From positions 1-33,208 of the forward strand of contig CADBSW010000043.1 in the NCBI GenBank assembly GCA_902797505.1: a stretch of DNA of 33,208 bases. The letters run 5' to 3'. Numbering within the stretch: position 1 is the first letter of the stretch; every line of letters starts with the position of its first letter. The DNA comes from an uncultured Prevotellaceae bacterium. Lineage in GTDB: Bacteria > Bacteroidota > Bacteroidia > Bacteroidales > Bacteroidaceae. The translations under genes and the position numbers were made by a program. Below the pieces are notes generated by a model. It saw only the letters and a list, made by a program, of their open reading frames with translations, made no database searches and was not told the origin of the DNA. Positions 6,725 through 14,148 of this stretch are shown here, in pieces.

Positions 6725-7411
6725 TTAGTTCTTCTCTACAGTCTGTTTGTAATACGAGTCGTCGAGATACACTTTCTTATCACCTATCCAGCCCTCGAAA
6801 TAAGGATATTCATCACGAAGTTGGATATCGTCGAAGATGAAGTCGGCTACGACGGTATCTTTACGGTCGGGCAGTATCAGTCCGAGTTTGCCATTCTTCT
6901 GTGCGATGACCGGCATGGTCACCAGGTCGTCCACATAGGTATAGCAGGTGCGCAGGAACTCGTATTTGGGAGAGATAATCGTCTTGTTCTCATGGTCGAC
7001 GATGCCGAAGAGTCCGTTACGCTCAATCACCTTATGGAAACGGATATATTTGTCTTTGATGCGTGCGAGGTAGAAGTTCATCTTATGCTCATCGTTGATC
7101 ATCGTCACGAAATAGTCATAGGTATCGCAGTAGTTGGCAATGGCGCGCGCCAAAACGATCTCGAAGTCGAGTCCGCTGATGGCTTTGCGGTTCAGGTCGA
7201 TATACCGTGCGATGGCCACTTCTTTCTCGGGCACGGAGAGGGTGGAGATGGCTTCCTCAAACTTCTCCATGATCTTGATGCTGCCCGACATACCCTTGAT
7301 GTAGCGGTGTATCTGCCGCCCCATCTCTGCACACACGAACTTGTCGATCTGTCGTAACTCGATCGGGTCGACATAATTCTGTTCAAAATTCTCCTGCGTT
7401 ATCTTTCCCAT
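6725..7411 (-). CDS. Hypothetical protein with WG-repeat-like C-terminal half
   Basis: A 228-residue cytoplasmic protein without signal peptide. Residues 1-120 are mostly helical and unrecognised. Residues about 128-205 contain two units resembling WG repeats: NGLFGIVDHENKTIISPKYE, then NGKLGLILPDRKDTVVADFIFDDI. Such repeats usually form beta-structures used for binding; no catalytic motif is visible. The gene is single, with its own promoter upstream and repeat copy 4 directly downstream. It may be the next member of the module series, although no DR1 copy lies at its 3' end. The function is unknown. Confidence 0.65.
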   Translation of the reverse strand: MGKITQENFEQNYVDPIELRQIDKFVCAEMGRQIHRYIKGMSGSIKIMEKFEEAISTLSVPEKEVAIARYIDLNRKAISGLDFEIVLARAIANYCDTYDYFVTMINDEHKMNFYLARIKDKYIRFHKVIERNGLFGIVDHENKTIISPKYEFLRTCYTYVDDLVTMPVIAQKNGKLGLILPDRKDTVVADFIFDDIQLRDEYPYFEGWIGDKKVYLDDSYYKQTVEKN

Positions 7412-7471
7412 GGCTTACTAAGACTATATATATAAATAAGGTGATATAATTCGTTAGAGATCTCTCCTATG

Positions 7472-7502
7472 CAAAGATACGCAATTCGTATCGAAAGCCC
7501 AA
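7472..7502 (-). promoter_or_regulatory. Promoter of the WG-like protein gene
   Basis: Minus strand: TTG at 7500-7502, a 20-base spacer and TATCTTTG at 7472-7479, followed by a 60-base leader. The -33 overlaps the A-run that serves as U-tract of the patatin terminator. Confidence 0.6.
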
Positions 7503-7537
7503 AAAAAATACGGTCTTTTTTGTGTGACCGTATTTTT
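7501..7537 (-). terminator. Intrinsic terminator after the patatin-like gene
   Basis: A perfect 12-bp stem (7504-7515/7526-7537, core ATACGGTC/GACCGTAT) is followed on the minus strand by a run of T residues (A-run 7501-7508 on the plus strand). It sits six bases past the patatin stop codon. Confidence 0.85.
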
Positions 7538-7543
7538 ATTCGT

Positions 7544-8392
7544 TTATTCCTGCATAAAACGGAGGATATCTTGCAGCCGTTCTTTTCCTGCCGCCCTACC
7601 GATATGATACACCCGCCACATCTCTTCAGGGTCGTGTGAGATATGTCCGATGGGCAGCGCTTCTTTCGGACGGATAACCAGTGTGTTGCCCAACAGTTCT
7701 TGTTCTTTTACATATGCTGTTTCGGTGTTGTACATTAGATGCCGGTTGGCTGCAGCCTCGATGAAATGGGGATATTTATGCAGTTGCATCTTCATCAGCG
7801 GCAGGAACTTATTTTTTTCCTTCACATAACCGTCGGGCTGGGTGAGGATGACGATGTTCTTCTCGTAGCCTATCTCTTGGAAGTAGCGCAGGGGGATGGA
7901 GTCGGCGATGCCTCCGTCGAGCAGTTGATAGCCATCTACCTTGACGATCCTTGATGCCAAGGGCATGGATGCTGAGGCACGTATCCACTCATAACAATCG
8001 TAGCTGCATTTATCCAACTTCTTATATACCGCCTTGCCGGTTGTCACGTCGGTACATACCACATACATCTCCATGGGGTTGTTGTCGAAAGCCTCCTCAT
8101 CGAAGATATCCAGGTGTGCCGGGAGGTAGTGGTAGTCGAACTCCCCACCAAACAGGTCGCCGGTCTTCAAGTAAGAACGGATGCTGCAATAGCGCCAGTC
8201 TTTGGCGTAGTTGGTATTATAGCGGATGGCGCGCCCTGGCTGTCGACTCTTCATGTTACAGCCGAAAGCGGCTCCGGCAGATACGCCGATGAAGCCGCCG
8301 GGTGTGATGTTGTGCTCCATCATCACATCGAGAATGCCGACGGTAAAGAGGCCTCGCAAGGCTCCGCCTTCCAAAACTAATCCTTTTTTCAT
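7544..8392 (-). CDS. Patatin-like phospholipase (YjjU family)
   Basis: The start at 8392 gives a 282-residue protein beginning MKKGLVLEGGALRG, where patatins normally begin. The longer frame to 8500 would translate the repeat element upstream. Visible motifs are the oxyanion loop GGALRG (9-14), the nucleophile elbow GVSAG (S38) and the DGG of the catalytic dyad (D159). The C-terminal part (NTLVIRPKEALPIGHISHDP) matches the DUF6363-like tail of the E. coli YjjU group. It should hydrolyse acyl esters of lipids in the cytoplasm or at the inner membrane. It is monocistronic with a strong terminator. No clear promoter box was found upstream, where a 185-bp repeat begins 31 bases away. Confidence 0.9.
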   Translation of the reverse strand: MKKGLVLEGGALRGLFTVGILDVMMEHNITPGGFIGVSAGAAFGCNMKSRQPGRAIRYNTNYAKDWRYCSIRSYLKTGDLFGGEFDYHYLPAHLDIFDEEAFDNNPMEMYVVCTDVTTGKAVYKKLDKCSYDCYEWIRASASMPLASRIVKVDGYQLLDGGIADSIPLRYFQEIGYEKNIVILTQPDGYVKEKNKFLPLMKMQLHKYPHFIEAAANRHLMYNTETAYVKEQELLGNTLVIRPKEALPIGHISHDPEEMWRVYHIGRAAGKERLQDILRFMQE

Positions 8393-8423
8393 ATATCTTT
8401 TATTTTCACAACCTTCCCAACCA

Positions 8424-8608
8424 ATGTTCTTCTCTCTGTTTCGGCAGAGAGAAAGAACCAAGAGAGACCATGCTGCACGCTTCGAGTCAGATAAAATCAC
8501 AATTCCTCACATTTTGCTGCGGGACTCGCTTCGCTCAAACAGGTCCTCGCAATGGCTGCGCCACCATGTTCGATCATTGGATTTTATTACTTCCCCTCTC
8601 GCTATCGC
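8424..8608. repeat. 185-bp dispersed repeat, copy 1
   Basis: It is similar over its whole length to 12969-13153. It begins with the hairpin CTCTCTG/CAGAGAG and contains GCGGGACTCGC...GTCCTCGC, which can also pair. One frame reads MFFSLFRQRERTKRDH in both copies, but the similarity continues through stops and the third-position pattern is not coding-like, so I treat it as a non-coding repeat. It separates the patatin start from the transporter end. Confidence 0.75.
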
Positions 8609-8751
8609 AGCAGTTTTCTCTTTAGCCTTTGGCTTTGACCTTTGACCGCAGCGCCAGCTGTTTCTCTTGCTATTGCAGCAGTTGGCCCTACCCCCGACCC
8701 TCCCCAAGGGGGCGGGGAACTTTTCCTTAAGGACTTTAAGATTCTTCACTC

Positions 8752-8806
8752 TTCACGGGGGCTTACGCGCCCCGCCTATGCTCTATCGCCCCTTTGGGGC
8801 TAATTT
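8752..8806. repeat. GGGG-CCCCGCCTATG repeat, single copy
   Basis: The motif ACGGGGGCTTACGCGCCCCG, then CCTATGCTCTATCGCCCCTTTGGGGCTAA is shared with two copies at 13162-13286. It contains two G/C hairpins. The stretch 8609-8751 before it holds only a degenerate CCCTCCCC/GGGGG hairpin (about 8697-8716) and no gene. Confidence 0.7.
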
Positions 8807-8827
8807 TCAATTATCAATTATCAATTT
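8807..8827. repeat. Heptamer array (TCAATTA) x3
   Basis: Three tandem 7-bp units (TCAATTA, TCAATTA, TCAATTT) lie 21 bases from the stop codon of the leftward MFS gene. This is the same unit length as the arrays at 13287, 14022 and 14111. Confidence 0.65.
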
Positions 8828-8848
8828 TCCATTTGTTGCGTAGCAACA

Positions 8849-10126
8849 TTAGAACTGTATTCGCTTGATGGGCACGAACAGCTTCAGGGTGAGCCAGGCC
8901 ATGAGATACATACAACTGGCGATCATGAAGATGACGGTGTACGAGTGGGTGGCGTCGAGAACGAAGCCTACGAAGGTAGATGCCAGGGCACCACCGATGG
9001 CTCCACCCACACTGGAGATACCTGTCATGGAGGCTACTACATGCTTGGGATACACATCCGACACGATGGTGTAGATATTCGAGGCCCATGCCTGATGGGT
9101 GGCTGTTGCCATACCAATGAGGATAACTACGATCCACAGACTCTTCACATAGGGCACTACATTCAGCGGGAGTATCATCAATGCGAAGATCAGAATGGTG
9201 GTCTTACGCGCAAAGTCGGCTGTCCGTCCCTTCATGATAAAGCGCGAGGAGATGATTCCTCCGGTGATACCACCTGCATCGGCCATCAGGTAGATGATGA
9301 TGAGTGGCAATACCGTGGCCTTCAGATCGATGCCCTGTTCTTTCGCTAAGAAGTCGGGCGCCCAGAAGAGGAAGAACCACCATACCCAGTCGGTGAGGAA
9401 TCGTGTGAAGATGATGGCGTATGTCTGCTTGTATTTGAACAGTTCGCGCCAAGCCACCTTCTTTTCCTCATCCTCATCCCTGTCGGAATTGATATAATCC
9501 AATTCTGCCTTGTTGACGTGTCTGTTCAGATGGGGTGCCTTATAGATAAGCAACCACAGGATAACCCATATCAGTCCGAGTGCACCCGTGACGATAAAGG
9601 CTGAGCGCCAACCCCAGTGCAGGGTGATGGCCACCACGATGATAGGCGCTACAATAGCACCTGTGGTAGATCCTGAATTAAAGATACCCGTGGCGAAGGC
9701 GCGTGATTTCTTGGGGAACCACTCGGCAATGGTCTTTACGGCAGAGGGGAAGTTTCCCGCTTCACCGAAGCCCAACAGGGCGCGCACGGCACTGAAGCCC
9801 GCCACGCTGTTTACCAAGGCGTGCAGCATCGTAGCGATACTCCATATGGTGATGGAGAAGATATATCCCAAACGGAGTCCCATCTTGTCGATCAGTTTGC
9901 CGCATGCCAGCATACCGAAGGCGTATGCGATCTGGAAGGCGGTCACTATATGTCCGTAGTCGATCTCACTCCAGTGCAGCTCATCTTGTATGTAAGGTTT
10001 TAACAGTCCGATTACCTGTCGGTCGATATAGTTGATGGTCGTGGCGAAAAAGAGCAGTCCCACCATGATCCATCTTACGTTGGTTTTCTTTTGATTCTTA
10101 ATAACTTGCGTATTATTATCTTCCAT
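8849..10126 (-). CDS. MFS transporter, ACS family (hexuronate transporter-like, ExuT type)
   Basis: This 425-residue protein has about twelve hydrophobic segments. The early signature ATTINYIDRQVIGLLKP and RALLGFGEAGNFPSA are typical of the anion:cation symporter family that includes ExuT. It should import hexuronates such as galacturonate or glucuronate with protons across the inner membrane. The divergent neighbour operon encodes KdgF, which acts on unsaturated uronates, and this supports a uronate substrate. Other members of the family carry other organic anions, so the exact substrate is inferred. It is transcribed alone from its own promoter. Length and topology are normal. Confidence 0.85.
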   Translation of the reverse strand: MEDNNTQVIKNQKKTNVRWIMVGLLFFATTINYIDRQVIGLLKPYIQDELHWSEIDYGHIVTAFQIAYAFGMLACGKLIDKMGLRLGYIFSITIWSIATMLHALVNSVAGFSAVRALLGFGEAGNFPSAVKTIAEWFPKKSRAFATGIFNSGSTTGAIVAPIIVVAITLHWGWRSAFIVTGALGLIWVILWLLIYKAPHLNRHVNKAELDYINSDRDEDEEKKVAWRELFKYKQTYAIIFTRFLTDWVWWFFLFWAPDFLAKEQGIDLKATVLPLIIIYLMADAGGITGGIISSRFIMKGRTADFARKTTILIFALMILPLNVVPYVKSLWIVVILIGMATATHQAWASNIYTIVSDVYPKHVVASMTGISSVGGAIGGALASTFVGFVLDATHSYTVIFMIASCMYLMAWLTLKLFVPIKRIQF

Positions 10127-10164
10127 TTTGTTTGACGTTTTAGCTAAAGTAGTTTTACGACGTG

Positions 10165-10196
10165 CAAAAATAATAATATTTTTTGATATCTCGCAA
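10165..10196 (-). promoter_or_regulatory. Promoter of the hexuronate transporter gene
   Basis: Minus strand: TTTG around 10194-10197, a 21-base spacer and TATTTTTG at 10165-10172, 38 bases before the start codon. It overlaps head-to-head with the tatA promoter. Confidence 0.65.
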
Positions 10197-10212
10197 ATTT
10201 TATTTAACTTTG
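10183..10212 (+). promoter_or_regulatory. Promoter of the tatA-kdgF-coaW-fucosidase operon
   Basis: TTG at 10183-10185, a 19-base spacer and TAACTTTG at 10205-10212 match the consensus well. It drives the rightward operon starting at 10241 and shares its region with the divergent transporter promoter, so one regulator could control both. Confidence 0.7.
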
Positions 10213-10240
10213 GCGCCAGATAGATAAAAATGTAAAAGAT

Positions 10241-10435
10241 ATGATAGGTACACCGGAGATTATCCTTATCGTGATAGTAGTATTGCTGCTGTTCGGCGGT
10301 AAGAAGATTCCTGAGCTCATGAAAGGATTGGGCAAGGGTGTGAAGAGTTTCAAGCAGGGACTCAACGAGGTAGAAGACGAGGTAAAGAGTATGGATCCAG
10401 ATAAAAAGAAAGGAGATACAGATGATAAAAAGTGA
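10241..10435 (+). CDS. tatA: Sec-independent protein translocase subunit TatA/E
   Basis: The 64-residue protein shows the TatA layout: a short N-terminal transmembrane helix (about 5-20, [20 protein letters not shown]), the FGGKKIPEL hinge, an amphipathic helix ([15 protein letters not shown]) and a charged tail. TatA oligomers form the pore-like part of the twin-arginine export path with TatC. No tatB or tatC is adjacent. Instead it is the first gene of an operon with kdgF, whose start lies inside its 3' end. That placement is unusual; family identity is certain. Confidence 0.93.
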   Translation: MIGTPEIILIVIVVLLLFGGKKIPELMKGLGKGVKSFKQGLNEVEDEVKSMDPDKKKGDTDDKK

Positions 10436-10760
10436 TAAGTTCTTGCATGCGGAGAATATCGCATGGGAGAATCCAGAGCCGGGCGTGACCCGTCAGATTC
10501 TCGGTTACGACGACCAGTTGATGCTGGTGAAAGTAGTGTTTGAGAAGGGTGCCGTGGGTAGTGCCCACCGTCATCCGCACAGTCAGACCACCCTTGTGGA
10601 GAGTGGAAAGTTTGAGGTGACGATCGATGGAGAGACAGCTGTGTTGTCTGCCGGTGATGGTTACTATGTAGCTCCCAATCTGCTCCATGGTTGTGTCTGT
10701 TTAGAGGCTGGCATGCTGGTTGACACGTTCAGTCCGCACCGTGCTGATTTCCTGAAATAA
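10422..10760 (+). CDS. kdgF: KdgF-like cupin, unsaturated uronate linearising enzyme
   Basis: This single-cupin protein of 112 residues has HRHPHSQ (H49, H51 and Q55 as likely metal ligands), a [10 protein letters not shown] turn and the late ligand H89 in APNLLHG. The C-terminal [10 protein letters not shown] is typical of KdgF. KdgF converts 4,5-unsaturated monouronates from pectin or alginate breakdown into linear ketouronates. The adjacent divergent hexuronate transporter supports this role. The start overlaps the tatA end by 14 bases, and a clear AGGAG (10411-10415) lies inside tatA seven bases before the ATG, which helps fix this start. Other small cupins look similar, so the exact substrate is inferred. 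Confidence 0.85.
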   Translation: MIKSDKFLHAENIAWENPEPGVTRQILGYDDQLMLVKVVFEKGAVGSAHRHPHSQTTLVESGKFEVTIDGETAVLSAGDGYYVAPNLLHGCVCLEAGMLVDTFSPHRADFLK

Positions 10761-10774
10761 AATATCGTATTATT

Positions 10775-11593
10775 ATGGGTATAATTATTGGAATCGATGT
10801 GGGTATCAGTACCACGAAGATTGTAGGTCTTCGTGAGGGCATCGTCATTTCCCCTATCCGTATTAAGGCTACCGACCCGGTAACCTCGTTGTATGGTGCC
10901 TTCGGCAAGTATCTCTATGATAATAAGATCGCGCTGAAAGATGTGGAGCATGTGATGCTCACGGGTGTCGGCGCAGGATATGTCAATGAACCGATCTATG
11001 GTCTGCCCACCTCCAAGGCAGAGGAGTTTATCGCTGACGGACTGGGGGCCCGCTATGAGTCGAAGCAAGACAAGATGATCGTGGTGAGCATGGGAACAGG
11101 TACTACCCTGGTGAAGTGCGACGGTGAGGACATTACCCATATCGGTGGTATCGGCATGGGTGGCGGCACCTTGGCGGGATTATCACGTCTGTTGTTGAAC
11201 ACCGACGATATCAAGTTGGTGGCTAACATGGCAGAGCGTGGCGATCTCTCACAGGTGGATCTCCAGATTGGCGATATCAGTTCTATCGCCTTGCCTAATC
11301 TGCCGATGGATGCCACTGCCTCATTATTTGGTAAGGTGAAGAGTACGGCAACACCAGAGGATCTGGCGCTCGGACTTATCTGTATGGTTTTGCAGACCAT
11401 CGGCTCGGCTGCGATATTATCTTCCTTGGGGAATGGGATCCGTGAGTTTGTGCTGATCGGCAACCTCAGTCTGCTGCCCCAGTGTAACATCGTTTACCCG
11501 GCCATGGAGAAACTATACGGCGTGCATTTCATCATCCCGAAATATTCCCAGTTCTGTACAGCTATCGGAGCAGCCTTATGCTACAAAAAATAA
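10775..11593 (+). CDS. coaW: Type II pantothenate kinase (CoaW, Fumble-like)
   Basis: A protein of 272 residues with the ASKHA phosphate loop GIDVGISTTKIVGL (6-19), the second loop VVSMGTGTTLVKCDG, a glycine-rich IGGIGMGGGTLAGLS and a C-terminal CTAIGAAL. These match the PanK II group of Staphylococcus CoaW and eukaryotic PanK. It phosphorylates pantothenate with ATP, the first step of coenzyme A synthesis, in the cytoplasm. It follows kdgF by 14 bases, and the fucosidase start lies inside its last codons, so all are in one operon. The operon partners are not functionally related in an obvious way. Length is normal. Confidence 0.92.
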   Translation: MGIIIGIDVGISTTKIVGLREGIVISPIRIKATDPVTSLYGAFGKYLYDNKIALKDVEHVMLTGVGAGYVNEPIYGLPTSKAEEFIADGLGARYESKQDKMIVVSMGTGTTLVKCDGEDITHIGGIGMGGGTLAGLSRLLLNTDDIKLVANMAERGDLSQVDLQIGDISSIALPNLPMDATASLFGKVKSTATPEDLALGLICMVLQTIGSAAILSSLGNGIREFVLIGNLSLLPQCNIVYPAMEKLYGVHFIIPKYSQFCTAIGAALCYKK

Positions 11594-12963
11594 GATTCTA
11601 CCTTACGGCTATCGGTCTGTTGTGTGGCATCAACGTGATGGCACAACAGACGGTTGAACCACTGCCCACCCAGCATCAGGTGGCATGGCAGGAGATGGAG
11701 ACGTATGCCTTTATCCATTACGGACTGAATACCTATACAGATAAGGAGTGGGGGTATGGCGATGCCGACCCTAAGGTGTTCAACCCGCAGAAGCTTGATT
11801 GTGAACAATGGGTGCGTGTGTTGCAGCAGGGTGGTATGAAAGGCGTGATCCTTACCGCTAAGCATCATGACGGATTCTGTCTGTGGCCCACGAAATACAC
11901 CGATTATAATATCACGGCTACTCCTTTCCGTGGGGGTAAGGGTGACTTAGTAAGAGAACTGAGCGAGGCCTGCAAAAAATACGGGATGAAGTTCGGACTC
12001 TATCTCTCTCCGTGGGATCGCCATCAGGCTACCTATGGCACACCGGCATATGTGGAATACTACAACCACCAACTGGAGGAACTGTTAACGCAATACGGAC
12101 CGCTCTTTGAGATTTGGTTTGATGGAGCCAATGGTGGTGACGGTTGGTATGGCGGTGCGAATGAGAAGCGCCAGATAGACCGCACTACCTATTATAACTT
12201 CCCTGTGCTCAATGCCAAGGTATATCGCTATCAGCCGCAGGCAATCATCTTCTCTGATGGTGGTCCGGGTTGTCGTTGGGTAGGTAATGAGAATGGTTTT
12301 GCCGGTGAGACCAACTGGGCTTTCTTACGTGGTAAGGAGGTATATCCCGGATATCCCAAGTATCAGGAACTTCCTCATGGTCATGCTGACGGTTATCAGT
12401 GGACGGCCGCAGAGTGTGATGTGTCTATTCGTCCGGGGTGGTTCTATCATGATCAGGAGAATGATAAGGTGAAGACACCTGAGGAACTGCGTGAGATCTA
12501 CTATAAGAGTGTGGGTCGTAACGCTACGATGTTGCTCAATGTGCCGGTGAATAAGGAAGGACTGATATCAGCCGTCGACTCGGCTCATCTGGTGCAGTTT
12601 GCCCAGTTGATCCGTGAGGATTTCAAGAATAACCTGTTGGAAGGCCGTCAACCGAAGAAGAAAGATTATGTTGAGGCTGGTGTGCCTTGTCAGGAGTTGG
12701 TTTACAAACTGCGCGGTAAGCAGATGATCAACTGCATTATGCTCGGTGAGGATATCGCCACGGGTCAGCGGGTGAAGAGTTTCCGTGTAGAGTATAAGAC
12801 GAAGGGTGGATGGATGCCTATCGACTGTCAGGAGGAGATGACGACGATAGGGTATAAGCGTATCCTTCGTTTTCCTGCAGTGCAAACGAAGCAAATACGC
12901 GTTGTGCTTCAGTCGCGTAAGGGTGCACCAATAATAAATAAGGTGGGGGTTTATAATATTTGA
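11578..12963 (+). CDS. GH29 alpha-L-fucosidase
   Basis: The 461-residue protein starts with a signal peptide (about 1-22, NVMAQ) and should act in the periplasm or at the cell surface. The GH29 catalytic barrel shows FIHYGLNTYTDKEWG, GVILTAKHHDGFCLWP and FEIWFDGANG, with D182 as probable nucleophile. RWVGNENG (E238) may provide the acid/base, and ECDVSIRPGWFY follows. This motif set points to the GH29-B type, which prefers alpha-1,3/1,4-linked fucose next to a branching galactose. The last about 120 residues form a beta-type domain. It removes fucose from host or plant glycans. The start overlaps coaW by 16 bases, and a 185-bp repeat begins five bases after the stop. Subfamily assignment is tentative. 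Confidence 0.9.
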   Translation: MLQKIRFYLTAIGLLCGINVMAQQTVEPLPTQHQVAWQEMETYAFIHYGLNTYTDKEWGYGDADPKVFNPQKLDCEQWVRVLQQGGMKGVILTAKHHDGFCLWPTKYTDYNITATPFRGGKGDLVRELSEACKKYGMKFGLYLSPWDRHQATYGTPAYVEYYNHQLEELLTQYGPLFEIWFDGANGGDGWYGGANEKRQIDRTTYYNFPVLNAKVYRYQPQAIIFSDGGPGCRWVGNENGFAGETNWAFLRGKEVYPGYPKYQELPHGHADGYQWTAAECDVSIRPGWFYHDQENDKVKTPEELREIYYKSVGRNATMLLNVPVNKEGLISAVDSAHLVQFAQLIREDFKNNLLEGRQPKKKDYVEAGVPCQELVYKLRGKQMINCIMLGEDIATGQRVKSFRVEYKTKGGWMPIDCQEEMTTIGYKRILRFPAVQTKQIRVVLQSRKGAPIINKVGVYNI

Positions 12964-12968
12964 TTTTT

Positions 12969-13153
12969 ATGTTCTTCTCTCTGTTTCGGCAGAGAGAAAG
13001 AACCAAGAGAGACCATGTTGCACGCTTCAGGTTAGATAAAATATCGATTCTTCGTACTGTGCTGCGGGACTCGCTACGCTCAAACAGGTCCTCGCACCGC
13101 TTGCAGCGCCGTACTCAGTCATCGTATTTTATTGCTAACCTTCTCGCTATTGC
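12969..13153. repeat. 185-bp dispersed repeat, copy 2
   Basis: It is homologous to 8424-8608. The first 48 or so bases are almost identical, then scattered differences appear. It starts five bases after the fucosidase stop codon, and its initial hairpin may serve as 3' end structure. The 380-base stretch 12964-13343 contains only this and the following repeats. Confidence 0.75.
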
Positions 13154-13161
13154 AACTCCCT

Positions 13162-13286
13162 ACACTCTACGCGGGGGGATACCCCGCCTATGTTGTGTCG
13201 CCCTATCGGGCTAACCATAACTCTACACTCTACACGGGGGTTCACACCCCCGCCTATGTTGTGTCACCCTATCGGGGCTAATCATA
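13162..13286. repeat. GGGG-CCCCGCCTATG repeat, two tandem copies
   Basis: Two units of about 60 bp (13162-13220 and 13221-13286) each read ACTCTAC, a GGGG...CCCC hairpin, CGCCTATGTTGTGTC, CCCTATCGGG, then CTAA(C/T)CATA. In the second unit CGGGGG/CCCCCG (13235-13240/13247-13252) is a perfect hairpin. A third relative lies at 8752-8806. Confidence 0.75.
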
Positions 13287-13342
13287 ACTCTACATTCTAC
13301 ACTCTACACTCTACACTCAGCACTCAGCACTCTACACTCTAA
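13287..13342. repeat. Heptamer array (ACTCTAC) x8
   Basis: Eight tandem 7-bp units with the variants ATTCTAC, ACTCAGC and ACTCTAA. The last unit ends one base before the stop codon of the leftward O-methyltransferase gene, so the array is the immediate 3' untranslated region of that gene. Confidence 0.85.
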
Positions 13343-13343
13343 A

Positions 13344-13982
13344 CTACTTCTTACGAATAAGCGTAAGACCATCGCGAAGGGGGAGGATAACTTTCTCTAC
13401 CCGTTCGTCGTGCGCCACATAATCATTGAACGACTCGATACCTTGCGTCTGTCTGTCGGCAGGGGCGGGAGTCTCTAACACATGACCATCCCACAGGGTG
13501 TTGTCCGCAAGGATAAACCCACCTTTGCGCAACACCTTGAGTGCCATCTCGTACGTCTCTAAATAAGTGCGCTTATCACCGTCGATAAACGCCATGTCGA
13601 AAGTGATTCCCAAACGGGGTGCCTCCACATTGGCATCACCAATCATAAAGACTATCTTATCAGCTACCGACGAGCCCTCTATCCAAGGACGAGTGAAATC
13701 CTCCTGTTCATCGTTGATCTCGAAGGTATATACCTTACCATCATCCTCCAATCCTTCTGCCATGCAGATAGCACTGTAACCGCTGAAGGTTCCTACCTCT
13801 AAGATATTCTTCGGACGGATCATATGCACGAGCATCTTCAACAGACGACCTTGCAGATGACCGCTCGCCATGCGGCCACGCAACAGTTGTACGTTGGTGG
13901 CGCGCCACAAACGATACAAGTAATCACCCTCTTCATCAATATGTTGCAGGATATATTCTTCTAACTGTTCACTCTCCGTCAT
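13344..13982 (-). CDS. Class I SAM-dependent O-methyltransferase
   Basis: The 212-residue protein has the SAM-binding motif LEVGTFSGYSAICMAEGL (about 61-78), the acidic VYTFEIND after it, and FDMAFIDGDKRTY with the metal-binding DGDK. FILADNTLW carries the second DN motif. This is the bacterial catechol/caffeoyl-CoA O-methyltransferase fold (PF01596). The cytoplasmic substrate is unknown; some relatives methylate tRNA wobble uridine (TrmR), so a small molecule or tRNA are both possible. It stands alone. It is bracketed by related sequences in opposite orientation (13279-13307 and 14022-14050). No convincing promoter was found. Confidence 0.88.
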   Translation of the reverse strand: MTESEQLEEYILQHIDEEGDYLYRLWRATNVQLLRGRMASGHLQGRLLKMLVHMIRPKNILEVGTFSGYSAICMAEGLEDDGKVYTFEINDEQEDFTRPWIEGSSVADKIVFMIGDANVEAPRLGITFDMAFIDGDKRTYLETYEMALKVLRKGGFILADNTLWDGHVLETPAPADRQTQGIESFNDYVAHDERVEKVILPLRDGLTLIRKK

Positions 13983-14021
13983 AGTCTTTTTATTTTAAAC
14001 ACAGAGACATAGAAATATAAT

Positions 14022-14042
14022 GTAGAGTGTATAGTGTATAGT
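14022..14042. repeat. Heptamer array (GTATAGT) x3, inverted relative to 13287
   Basis: The three units read GTAGAGT, GTATAGT, GTATAGT. With the following TATGATTA they are the reverse complement of the TAATCATAACTCTAC start of the array at 13279-13307. An ACACAGAGA/TCTCTGTGT inverted repeat (13999-14007/14064-14072) surrounds it. Confidence 0.7.
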
Positions 14043-14110
14043 TATGATTACCTTTTAATAAATTCTCTGTGTCTTGGTCTCTCTGAGCTTTTATTTCAAT
14101 TGCTCACGAA

Positions 14111-14148
14111 ACCCTAAACCCTAAACTCTAAACCTTAAACTTTAAACC
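14111..14148. repeat. Heptamer array (ACCCTAA) x5
   Basis: Five tandem units, ACCCTAA, ACCCTAA, ACTCTAA, ACCTTAA and ACTTTAA, run into and include the stop codon of the leftward aroQ gene (14142-14144). They superficially resemble a plant telomere repeat, but in this context they belong to the local family of heptamer arrays. Confidence 0.8.

Noticed and set aside
6668-7357. 229-codon plus-strand ORF
   Set aside because: It is antisense to the 228-residue WG-like gene, which has a promoter, normal codon use and repeat-like domains; the plus frame starts in a repeat.
8226-8645. ORF reading MFFSLFRQRERTKRDH and its relative at 12960-13214
   Set aside because: The frames run through patatin antisense DNA and repeat DNA; the similarity between copies is at nucleotide level, with hairpins.
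14111-14148. Telomere-like CCCTAAA repeat as eukaryotic contamination
   Set aside because: It includes the aroQ stop codon, is degenerate, and resembles other local heptamer arrays.
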